A DNA stretch of 11,455 nt from Chrysochromulina parva (GCA_002887195.1 PJAB01001921.1:1-11455), one strand, 5' to 3'; shown: positions 1-7,125, counted from the first letter of the stretch. A program made the numbers and translations. The notes: generated by a model from the letters alone, not told the origin.

Positions 1-129
1 CGCCAGCGCGCGCATGCTACGTGTCTCGTTTGGGGTCATGTAAGGTGTGTGTATTCTGAGCGGGCAGTAACAGTGCCGTAGCACCGGCTGTCGCGTCTGT
101 CGTGTTAACGTTCACACACGACGTGCGCC
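1..129. other. Upstream region of the SNF2 gene
   Basis: No gene is seen. A 7-bp perfect inverted repeat (GTCGTGT at 99-105, ACACGAC at 116-122) lies directly before the ATG and could fold in a 5' leader. An in-frame TAA lies in its loop. No TATA box or other promoter element is recognisable. Confidence 0.4.
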
Positions 130-3100
130 ATGTCCAAGCTCAACCTCCCGGCCGATTTCTTAGACGCGCTCAACGTGGGTGCTGATCTCGCCGAGGCGCC
201 GCAACCCGCAGCCATCGCGAGCACGCTCTTTGACTTCCAGCGCCAAGCCTTGACCTTCATGCTCGATTGTGAGCGCGCTGGTGCGCTCAAGGGCGGGATC
301 CTCGCAGACGAGCAGGGCGTGGGCAAGACGGTCATGTGTGCGGCGCTCGTGGCGGCGAACTCGTGGCGGCCGGCCGAATGCAGCCTTGCCCCCCAGGGGC
401 TCGTCCTCCCATGCGGCAGCACACTCATCGCATGCACGGCGGCCATCGAGCAGCAGTGGGCGCGCGAGCTGCGCCTCCACGCGCCTGCGCTGCGCCTCGT
501 GCACTTCCGCGGCCGGCCCGAAGGGGCGACGCACGAGGCTGTGATGGCCGAGGTGGCCCGCCTCGCCGGCGCGGACGTCGTGCTCGCCAGCTACGACGTG
601 CTGATGCGCGAGCTGCGACCGCTCCAGCAAAGCTTCGAGAGTGTCAAGGAGAAGCGCAGCAGCCTCAACCTGCGTGTGCGCGCGACGGACGACGATACGC
701 GCCCGTCGCCGCTCAAGTACCTGCACTTTTGGCGCGTGATCCTCGACGAGGTGCAGAAGGCGCCTGGCTCGTACGCGGCCGGCAAGACGGTGCGCCTCGT
801 GGCAGCGACGCATCGCTGGACGGTGTCAGGCACGCCGATGGAGCACGAGCGGCTGGGCGACCTCTTCCAACAGCATGCATGTGCTCACCACGACGCTCTC
901 ACTTCCCCACAGGCACGCCGATGGAGCACGAGCGGCTGGGCGACCTCTTCCAACTTCTCCACTTCCTCGAAGGAGGCAAGCGCCGTGGCGAGCACGACCC
1001 TCTGATGGCACCTGATTTCACCTGATGGCATCTGATGGCACCCGATGGCACCTGATGACACCTGATTGCACCTGATGGCATCTGATGGCACCCGATGGCA
1101 CCTGATGACACCTGATTTCACCTGATGGCATCTGATGGCACCCGATGGCACCTGATGACACCTGATTGCACCTGATGGCATCTGATGGCACCCGATGGCA
1201 CCTGATGACACCTGATTGCACCTGATGGCATCTGATGGCATCTGATGGCATCTGATGTCACCCTGATGGTCCCCGAGTGCACCCGATGGCAGGCGAGCGC
1301 GGGCCTCTCGCAAGCACCTGGCACGCGGCAGCCTCAGCGTGGCAGCGCGGCGATGTGAGCGCACTCGACACCCTCCGCGCGACGCTCCGCCCAATCTTCC
1401 TGCGTCGTACCAAGGCGAAGCTTCGACTACGAATCCCTCCACAGCGCGTGCGAAGAGTCGAGTTTGACCTCACGATGGCCGAGAAGGTCCTCCATGCGGA
1501 CTTCGTGCTGCCCGCCGCGCTGCGCCATGTCGAGGCGCAGGGGACGGCGCAGGGGACGGCGCTGGGGTCGGCCGAAGACGCGGGCTGTGAAGATGGGCAC
1601 GCGGCCTGTGAAGACGGGCACGCGGCCTGTGAAGATGGGCACGCGGCCGCTGACGCGTGCACGGCCGACGTTGTGGTAGGCTACGGCCGTGAGCGCCAGA
1701 TGATCCTGATCGACTCGGTGCAGCGCTCGCTCCTCGCGCCGAGCCTCTGCGCATCTGCATGCACGTGCTCACGATGGCGCCCGCTCCCCTCTCCCCACAG
1801 GTGCAGCGCTCGCTCCTCGAGCCTCTGGGCATCTGCATGCACGTGCTCACGATGGCGCCCGCTCCCCTCTCCCCACAGGTGCAGCGCTCGCTCCTCGCGC
1901 CGAGCCTCTGGGCATCGTGGGGCTTGAAGTCGAAGCGTGCCGCAGAGAGTCAGCACGGTGGCAAGAGCGCTGGCGGCGGCGGTACTGGCGGCGGCAGCCA
2001 GGGGGGCTCGGGCGCTGTATCGGGCGCAGCGACGGCTCGAGGGCGCTGTATCGGGCGCGTCGACTCCTCCGCCTCCAAAGGCATGCCTGCTGAGCTGGTA
2101 GGCGCGCTGACCGACGACCGGCCGGGCAAGGCCCTTGAGCGCTGCCGGCGCGGGTATGAGGAGCCGTTACATAGGCTGCCCCAGGTGTGATGACCTCTGA
2201 TGACCTCTGATGACCTCTGATGACTTCTGATGACTTCTGATGACTTCTGATGACCGCTGATGACCTCTGATGACCTCTGATGACCTCTGATGACTTCTGA
2301 TGACTTCTGATGACCTCTGATGACCTCTGATGACCTCTGATGACCTCTGATAGAGCCGTGTCATATGTTGTCCATTTATTGTCTCAGGTATGGCAGGGCG
2401 CGGGCAGCGCGCCGCTCTGGCCAGCGCTGCTCTCCGCGGCACGCTGGGAGGCGGAGAAGGAGGCCGGTCGGCTGCGCACCCTGGTCGAGACGCATGCGTT
2501 CGCGCTGGGCGAGCTGCAGCTGGCGGATCTCGTCGTGCTCCAGCAGCTTGTGGCGCTTGCATTCGTCGGGCAGCGCGGCTACTGCGGACCTCCCATCGTG
2601 CTCTCGAGCTCGGCAGATGGAGCTACGCAGCCAGTCTCGCCGCCCTCCCTCGAACGGGCGTGGGGGGGACGGCGGGCGATCGAGCTTGGCAGCACGGCAC
2701 ACGTGGACGCGGCCATCGAGGCCAGACGAGCCCTGACGAATCGCGCCATCGATGTGGTACTCCGCCACCTCGCCCTCTGCCCCCGCCCAGCATGCACGTG
2801 CTCACCACGACGCTCCCACTTCCCCACAGGTGCTCCGCCACCTCACCCTCTGCCCCGAGCCGAGCTCGCAGCCGGCCGTTGGCGCCGCGAGCTCGGGCTG
2901 GCGGAGCGAGTGGGCCGAGTGGGCGCAGTCGACGGACAATTCGGATGGCGTGCGGCGCATCTTGACGCACTTTTTGCGGCTGTGGGATCCGGACGCTGTG
3001 GTGGGCACCACGAGTGGCGCCGTGGTGGGCACCACGAGTGGCGCTGTGGTGGGCACCACGAGTGGCGCTGTGGTGGGCACCACGAGTGGCGCTATGGGTG

Positions 3101-5290
3101 GCGCCGTGGTGGGCACCATGGGTGGCGCCGTGGTGGGCACCACGGGCGGCGCCAGCTCTCGAATCAGCAGCAGCAGCGAGCGAGACGACGACGACGACGA
3201 CGGCCTCCCCTGCTGGGATGCGTGGTCGTACTGCGGGCAGCCGTTGGAGCCGTTGAGCGAGCGCACGCGCTGGGCCGACGTGGCGCCGCTGCTCTCGTTT
3301 CGAATGACAAAGGTTCGATCTGATTGCCTCTGATGACGCAATTGATTGCCTCCCTCATCAGGGCTCTCGTCTCGAATGACCGAGGTTCGATCTGGTTCGA
3401 TCTGGCGTCTGGCGGGAGGGTGAGACCCGACCTCTGATGTCCGCTGATGGTCCCCCTGATGGTCCCCCTGATTGCACCTGATGGACGCTGATGACCTCTG
3501 ATGACCTCCCTCATCAGGAGCGCCTGACAGACGAGGAGCTGACGAAGTACAAGCAGGGCATCTCGGAGATGTGGCGGGTGGATGACGTGGCGATCCGCAT
3601 CCTTGCGAACCCGTCGGGCGGGCGCGCGACACGCTTCTTGTACGCGCTGGGCGCCGTCCTGAGCGACCTGTACCGGGAGAAGCAGGCGCGCGGATGGCCT
3701 CTGATGGCCTCTGATGGCCTCTGATTGCCTCTGATCCCATCTGATTGCCTCTGATTGCCTCTGAGACGCAAGGCGTGGCTGACTGTTCACAGGCCGTGCG
3801 CGAGGCAGCCGAGAAGCTCCTCGGGCCGCACAGCCTCGCCGAGATGCAATCTCGAGAGTGGTCGGGATGGGAGGCGCCACTCCCTTCCCGCCTCGTCTTC
3901 CAGCTGCTCGGCGAGAGGGTACCCGACAGCCTGCGAGAGAGCGCCGTCGCGAGCGCCGCCGCCGACCATCAGCTCATCCTCGGATGGCTACGTGCGGCGC
4001 AGGAGCGAGCTCGCCTTGGGCGGCGCGCCGCACCGCCGTGGATGGCGCTGAGCTGCGCACCGGCAGAGCTCTGTCGGCATCTTCGCACGATCGGTGCCGA
4101 GAAGCACGCCGCGCTTGCCCGCGACGCGCTCCCGCCCAGCATGCATGTGCTCACCACGACGCTCTCATTTCCCCACAGGTGCCGAGAAGCGCGCCGCGCT
4201 CGCCCGCGACGCGCACGAGCGCGAGCAGCGGAATGAGGAGTCGCGTCGACGGCTCGCGGCGCACACGGACGCTACCAAGCGACGCTTCGACCGGGTGCGT
4301 GCGCTGGGCCACCTGCCCCCGCCCAGCATGCATGTGCTCACCACGACGCCTCGACCGCGTGTGTGCGCTGAGCCAACCTGCCCCCGCCCGGCATGCATGT
4401 GCTCACTACGACGCGCTCACTTCCCCACAGGTGCGTGCGCTGGCCGAGGCAGAGCACGCCCAGTACGGCGCCGAGCACGCCCAAGACGGCGCGAGCACCT
4501 CTCACGATGCGAGCTGTGAATGGCCTGGGCTCGAGGCTGTGAACGCGAGTGCGAGGTGTGAATGGCCTGGGCTCGAAGCCGGCAGCAGCAAGCTGCGTGC
4601 GCTCGTTCGGCTGCTGCGCGACGAGCTCCCTCCCGCCGAGAAGGCGGTCGTGTTCACGCGCTTCCCCGACGCGCTCCCGCTCATCGGCCACGTGCTACAG
4701 CGCGCAGCCATCGGCACCATCTCACTCAAGGAGGACTCGTGGTGGCGCCCCGAGTGGAAGAAGGCGAGCGCGGCGGCAGGCGCCGTCGCGGGCGCCGTCG
4801 CGGGCGCCACCCTCGCCGAGCCCGTCGATACGTTTCGGACGGACGCCCGATGCCGTGTGATGCTCCTGGATGCAGGTGTGATGACTTCTGATGACTTCTG
4901 ATGACGCCCGATGACTTATCTGACGACGCCCGATGCCGTGTGATGCTCCTGGATGCAGGCCAGAGCGCTGCCGGCCTGACGCTCACGTGCGCACAGCACG
5001 TCGTGTTCGTCGACGTGCTCAACTCGGCGCTCCTCGAGGAGCAAGCGGCCGCGCGCGTCGCCCGAATCGGCCAGACGGCGTCGACGACGGTCTGGCATCT
5101 GGTCGCCAGGGAGAGCTGCGACGTGCTGCTGCGCGAGGCGGCTGATCGCAAGGTGGCGCTCGAGGCGGGCGTCGGCCGCCCGGAGGCCATCGTGACGATG
5201 CTCCGCCAGGCGGCGCGGCTGGCGACAGCGGCGCTCGCGACGGCCACCACGCCGGCATCAGAGCCTGTGCTTAAAGGGGTCAATCAATAG
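130..5290 (+). CDS. SNF2/RAD5-class DNA translocase, SHPRH-like, 11 exons
   Basis: Join 130-829, 913-987, 1293-1717, 1879-2184, 2388-2756, 2830-3312, 3518-3685, 3793-4093, 4179-4294, 4431-4875, 4959-5290: 3720 nt, 1239 aa, open throughout. An in-frame TAA at 106-108 supports the ATG at 130. Lobe 1: Q-motif FDFQRQ near residue 34, Walker A DEQGVGKT (60-67; usual form DEMGLGKT), DEVQ (206-209), SGTP (233-236), then a FLRRTK...IPPQ block near 295-310. Lobe 2 starts near 1030 (VVFTRFPDALPL), with AGLTLTCAQHVVFVD and motif VI ARVARIGQT near 1160-1169. The SPL...FWRVILDEVQ and RRTK...IPPQ blocks recall SHPRH, a replication-repair translocase and ubiquitin ligase. No RING cysteine-histidine cluster is visible between the lobes, so ligase activity is not supported. 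The lobes are about 700 residues apart. The usual RxHRIGQ histidine is alanine. SNF2 class is certain, the SHPRH subfamily probable. Exon ends are inferred from frame and duplications; intron 6 is the least certain. Confidence 0.85.
830..912 (+). mobile_element. Intron 1, family-1 introner with 42-nt exon duplication
   Basis: 83-nt GC-AG intron. Sequence 830-871 is repeated at 913-954 with 42 of 42 matches. The cassette between the copies (872-912) begins AGCATGCATGTGCTCACC and ends CTTCCCCACAG. Removing 830-912 restores WTVSGTPMEHERLGDLFQLL, the conserved motif III region; unspliced reading breaks it. The two nearby GT dinucleotides (823, 825) would shift the frame, so the GC donor (CAG|GCACGC) is required. 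The perfect duplication suggests a recent insertion. Confidence 0.85.
988..1292 (+). repeat. Intron 2, minisatellite intron with 50-bp higher-order repeat
   Basis: Nearly the whole intron is 10-bp units of the type TGATGGCACC. From 1023 to about 1240 five variant units recur as a 50-bp higher-order repeat (starts 1023, 1073, 1123, 1173, 1223). Exon sequence at 988-1003 resembles that after the acceptor, 1293-1308 (13 of 16), so this is an older duplication-flanked insertion. The donor is GC at 988 (GTG|GCGAGC). A GT donor at 985 would also keep the frame but delete one codon. The acceptor GGCAG appears derived from the last repeat unit and lacks a good pyrimidine tract. Confidence 0.75.
1586..1648 (+). 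repeat. 21-bp coding tandem repeat, three copies
   Basis: Three consecutive 21-bp units (1586-1606, 1607-1627, 1628-1648) differ at about one base and encode CEDGHAA three times in exon 3 of the SNF2 gene. The unit length is a multiple of three, so copy-number change keeps the frame. Confidence 0.85.
1718..1878 (+). mobile_element. Intron 3, two tandem family-1 introners
   Basis: Two units in a row. Exon copy 1718-1755 is followed by cassette 1756-1800, a second exon copy 1801-1833 (5 nt deleted) by cassette 1834-1878, and then the true exon from 1879. The cassettes are identical (45 of 45). The first exon copy matches the true exon at 37 of 38. The cassette starts TGCATGCACGTGCTCAC and ends CTCTCCCCACAG, a sub-family of the one in intron 1. 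GT donor at 1718 (TCG|GTGCAG). Removal restores IDSVQRSLLAPSLWASWG. The 1799-1800 AG is followed at once by GTGCAG. Confidence 0.85.
2185..2387 (+). repeat. Intron 4, 10-bp minisatellite intron
   Basis: About 16 near-perfect units of TGATGACCTC, mostly C/T variants, fill 2188-2350. The donor is CAG|GTGTGATGAC. The 3' part (2353-2387) begins GAGCCGT and resembles exon sequence 2161-2184 with many changes plus an added pyrimidine stretch ending TTATTGTCTCAG. Here the downstream exon copy forms the 3' splice site. Splicing joins LPQ to VWQGAGS in phase 0. Confidence 0.8.
2757..2829 (+). mobile_element. Intron 5, family-1 introner with 27-nt exon duplication
   Basis: 73-nt GT-AG intron. Exon copy 2757-2783 matches 2830-2856 at 25 of 27. 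Cassette 2784-2829 begins CGCCCAGCATGCACGTGCTC and ends CTTCCCCACAG. Splicing gives IDVVLRHLTLCPEPSS and moves reading into the frame used by exon 6. A GT at 2754 would also work with loss of one valine. Confidence 0.85.
2998..3153 (+). repeat. 24-bp coding minisatellite in exon 6
   Basis: Six 24-bp units and one 12-bp half unit (3094-3105) encode VVGTTSGA-type octapeptides. Each full unit starts with the inverted repeat GTGGTG-GG-CACCAC (last base changed in the unit at 3106), so the DNA or RNA can fold into a row of small hairpins. The array is followed by short serine and aspartate runs. It lies in the long inter-lobe region, is probably disordered protein, and is a likely site of copy-number polymorphism. 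Confidence 0.85.
3313..3517 (+). repeat. Intron 6, nested minisatellite intron
   Basis: Donor AAG|GTTCGATC and acceptor CTCATCAG|GAG join MTK to ERLTDEELTKYK in phase 0. Inside, 3363-3394 repeats 3291-3322 (29 of 32), a duplication that spans the exon-intron junction. The 3' end CCTCCCTCATCAG occurs twice (3349-3361 and 3505-3517), so two insertions appear stacked. Degenerate TGATG-type units fill the rest. Other splice choices, such as a GTGAGA donor at 3420, exist, so this is the least certain junction of the gene. Confidence 0.65.
3686..3792 (+). repeat. Intron 7, short minisatellite intron, GC donor
   Basis: 107-nt intron of 10-bp units (TGATGGCCTC, TGATTGCCTC) followed by a unique 3' part ending CTGACTGTTCACAG. 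The donor is CAG|GCGCGC, with no GT nearby. Splicing joins REKQ to AVREAAEKLLGP in phase 0. No clear flanking exon duplication is visible, unlike most other introns of the gene. Confidence 0.7.
4094..4178 (+). mobile_element. Intron 8, family-1 introner with 35-nt exon duplication
   Basis: 85-nt GT-AG intron, phase 1. Exon copy 4094-4128 matches 4179-4213 with two or three differences. Cassette 4129-4178 contains GCATGCATGTGCTCACCACG and ends TTTCCCCACAG. Splicing gives RTIGAEKRAALARDAHEREQ, continuing a helical charged segment. Confidence 0.85.
4295..4430 (+). mobile_element. Intron 9, stacked family-1 introners
   Basis: The first cassette (GCATGCATGTGCTCACCACG near 4327) lacks its pyrimidine tract and 3' AG. 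A second diverged copy follows with a period of 64 nt (4280 to 4344), carrying exon sequence from upstream of the donor. Only the second cassette ends properly (CTTCCCCACAG, 4420-4430). The 13 nt from 4295 recur at 4431. GT donor CGG|GTGCGT; splicing gives RRFDRVRALAEAEHAQYG in phase 0. Confidence 0.8.
4876..4958 (+). repeat. Intron 10, minisatellite insertion with perfect 34-nt duplication
   Basis: Exon sequence 4842-4875 is repeated at 4925-4958 with 34 of 34 matches, flanking a 49-nt insert that begins GTGTGATGACTTCTGATGAC. The insert supplies the donor (CAG|GTGTGATG). The downstream exon copy supplies the acceptor (GATGCAG|GCC). Splicing restores MLLDAGQSAAGLTLT, helicase motif V, so the intron is required for a functional protein. 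Confidence 0.9.
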
Positions 5291-5631
5291 GTGCCGGGGT
5301 TGTAAGATGTAACGCGCCTCGGGTCCACGGGTGCGTGCCCAAACGTGATACATGTCTGACATGTCCTTTCAAGAGGTGCCGTGGCATGTTCTCGGCGGCG
5401 AGCTTCACCAGTTGTTCTGAGCTGACCCGACGTTTTCGAGGAGCGGATGTGCGGATCTCCGACGCTTTTCATTTTCCTAATTTTTTTCAGGTGGGGGCTC
5501 CGTCCCTTTTTCAGGTGGGGGGCGCTCCGCGCAATACGCGCGCCCCTTGCCCCCCCCGCCTCCGCAGGAGACCCCGGGGGCCCCTTTTTTCAAGCACCGG
5601 CAGTTTCCACGCAGTTTCTCCATTCACAACA
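5291..5631 (+). other. Intergenic/5' leader with acceptor-like cluster
   Basis: Between the SNF2 stop and the next likely start. A branch-site and acceptor-like stretch (CCTAATTTTTTTCAG, ending 5490) is followed 24 nt later by CCCTTTTTCAG (ending 5514). Both are followed by GTGGGGG. A third AG follows a C-rich tract at 5566-5567. GGGGCGC (5519-5525) can pair with GCGCCCC (5540-5546), and a CCCCGGGGGCCCC stretch lies at 5572-5584. This suggests a 5'-UTR intron or tandem acceptors, but no donor can be fixed. Confidence 0.4.
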
Positions 5632-7125
5632 ATGGCGGTCGGGAGCAGGCCGAGCCCGCCCCGGCTCGTCCCAGAGCGCCATCGGCTCCTCAACCAGCAG
5701 TGCGGCACGGTTCAGCTCATGACTCCTAACGTCAAAATGGTGGCTGCATCGCCGGTGGCCCTGTGGCTCACGAGGTCGGACGTGGCTCTGGCCGCGAGCG
5801 GCAGCAGCAGTCAGAGCGCTTTGAGAACCCAGGTCCCAGCAGCCGCGGCTCGACATCAACCGCGGCCGAGTTCTGCGGGGGCCCGCGCGCAGCTGCTTCC
5901 GCCCGGGCCGCATCATCCTTGCTTTGCGGCCGTGGAGCAGCTCCGCAGTCAAGCCACGACGCTCAACCGGGTCATGCTCCGGAGCATGTCGCAGCCGCTC
6001 GTGCCGAACGCGTGGGCTGCACCCCTCGCGCAGTTCGCTGTGCCTGCACCAGACGAGGGCGCGTCTGATGCCGATGAGAGCACGCACGAGGACGACGCGC
6101 CGGACGACGTGGATGCGTCAGCGGCCTCGCCAGCGGCCCCGCCAACGCCGATGCGGCCGCCATCGGCGCCAAGCGGCCGACCCACCATCCTCCTCGGACT
6201 CTCTGGCCGCCCCTCGTCTGCCAGCCCCCACCTCAGTCGCGGGCCGCGGGGGGACACGTCCGCCGCTGGCGACATCGGACGCGACCGTCGCGCCCTCCTT
6301 GAACACCAGCAGCGCATCGGCACCGATCCCAAGTACGGTGCGGCGCACTTTTACCTGCGCACAGGCGTGCTGCCCGAGACGCTCAAGCGCAAGCCGATGC
6401 CCAAAGGGCAACGGCTGCCAGGGCAGAAGACGCCCAAGCAGCTCGAGGACGCACGTGTTGCAGCTGCGCAGAAGGAGCGTGAGGATCTAATCAGCAGCCT
6501 GTGGGATCGCGTCCACCGAGAGAGCCCCTCTCCAACGAGGGAGAGCCCTGCGCCCAGCCCGGCGCCCTCGAGGAAAGTGGCGCGTGCGCGCTCCAAGCCG
6601 GCGCACGGCGAGCGAGGCGGCAGCCGCGAGCGAGGCGGCGGCGGCGAGAGCGGCGGCGGCAAGCGAGGCGGCAGTCGTGAGCGAGGCGGCGGCGGCGAGA
6701 GCGGCGGCGGCGGCGAGAGCGGCGGCGGCGGCGAGAGCGGTTCGGCCGAGCGGCTGCATGTTGCGTTGCACGAGGTTCGTCAGATCGCTCTCGAGCTGCA
6801 GACGCATCTCGAGGAGCTGCCGCCAACTGCGACCGTTGAAGAGGTCGCCGCCATCGCACAGGCCGCCCAGGTCGCCGAGCATGGTCTCTACCCTGGCTCT
6901 GCCCTGGGCTTCGAAGGCCACCTGCTCCATCGCGGCTACCCGCTCAAGACCGTGCCGACGGGCTACTTGTACCCGGAGAGGTTCGGCCTTGTAGATTCTG
7001 GTCGTGTCGCCCGTCAGGCTTCAGGCAGGGCTTCACAGGAGGCTTCGGAGCTGAACGAGCGCGACGCCCAGCGGCAGGCGACTAGAGAGTACGTGGCGGC
7101 CTCGCGCCGCCGCGTGGGACTGTAG
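5632..7125 (+). CDS. Unidentified low-complexity protein, 497 aa
   Basis: I do not recognise this protein. ATG at 5632 has a good context (ACAACAATGG). The frame stays open upstream and an ATG at 5386 is possible, but that stretch looks like leader with splice acceptors. The N-terminal part is rich in Pro, Ser and Ala. An acidic stretch (DADESTHEDDAPDD) lies near residues 143-160. A block of more ordinary composition spans about 215-300 (RRALLEHQQRIGTDPKYG and PETLKRKPMPKGQ). Then comes a glycine-rich repeat of the GGGGES type (about 326-370), and a C-terminal helical block (371-497) ends in arginine-rich sequence. No signal peptide, membrane segment or catalytic motif is seen. No intron is needed within the frame. 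Its 3' end faces gene 3 across 244 bp. A nucleic-acid or scaffold role is conceivable but unsupported. Confidence 0.65.
   Translation: MAVGSRPSPPRLVPERHRLLNQQCGTVQLMTPNVKMVAASPVALWLTRSDVALAASGSSSQSALRTQVPAAAARHQPRPSSAGARAQLLPPGPHHPCFAAVEQLRSQATTLNRVMLRSMSQPLVPNAWAAPLAQFAVPAPDEGASDADESTHEDDAPDDVDASAASPAAPPTPMRPPSAPSGRPTILLGLSGRPSSASPHLSRGPRGDTSAAGDIGRDRRALLEHQQRIGTDPKYGAAHFYLRTGVLPETLKRKPMPKGQRLPGQKTPKQLEDARVAAAQKEREDLISSLWDRVHRESPSPTRESPAPSPAPSRKVARARSKPAHGERGGSRERGGGGESGGGKRGGSRERGGGGESGGGGESGGGGESGSAERLHVALHEVRQIALELQTHLEELPPTATVEEVAAIAQAAQVAEHGLYPGSALGFEGHLLHRGYPLKTVPTGYLYPERFGLVDSGRVARQASGRASQEASELNERDAQRQATREYVAASRRRVGL
6608..6741 (+). repeat. Gly/Glu/Ser/Arg coding repeat
   Basis: Imperfect tandem repeats of GCGAGAGCGGCGGCGGCG type encode GERGGSRERGGGGESGGG-like sequence in the unidentified protein. 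The tract separates its two better-structured blocks and is probably a flexible linker. Confidence 0.75.

Noticed and set aside
74..90. Similarity to the dinoflagellate spliced leader (CCGTAGC)
   Set aside because: Only about seven bases match, and the rest of the leader is absent. Chance is enough.
1003..1292. CRISPR-like array
   Set aside because: The units are contiguous 10-bp minisatellite repeats with no unique spacers, inside an intron of a eukaryotic gene.
885..1442. Long minus-strand frames over the intron 2 repeats with CHQ-, PSGAIR- and SDAIR-type peptides
   Set aside because: They are frames that open because a 10-bp repeat lacks stops on that strand. They overlap conserved plus-strand helicase exons and have no independent support.
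2188..2350. C/D-box snoRNA motifs (TGATGA and CTGA)
   Set aside because: The motifs recur every 10 bp as a by-product of the minisatellite. There is no spaced C/D pair with terminal stem.
5335..5631. N-terminal extension of the 5632 gene
   Set aside because: The frame is open but starts without ATG until 5386, and contains tandem splice-acceptor-like sites and homopolymer runs. A leader is more likely, though ATG 5386 cannot be excluded.
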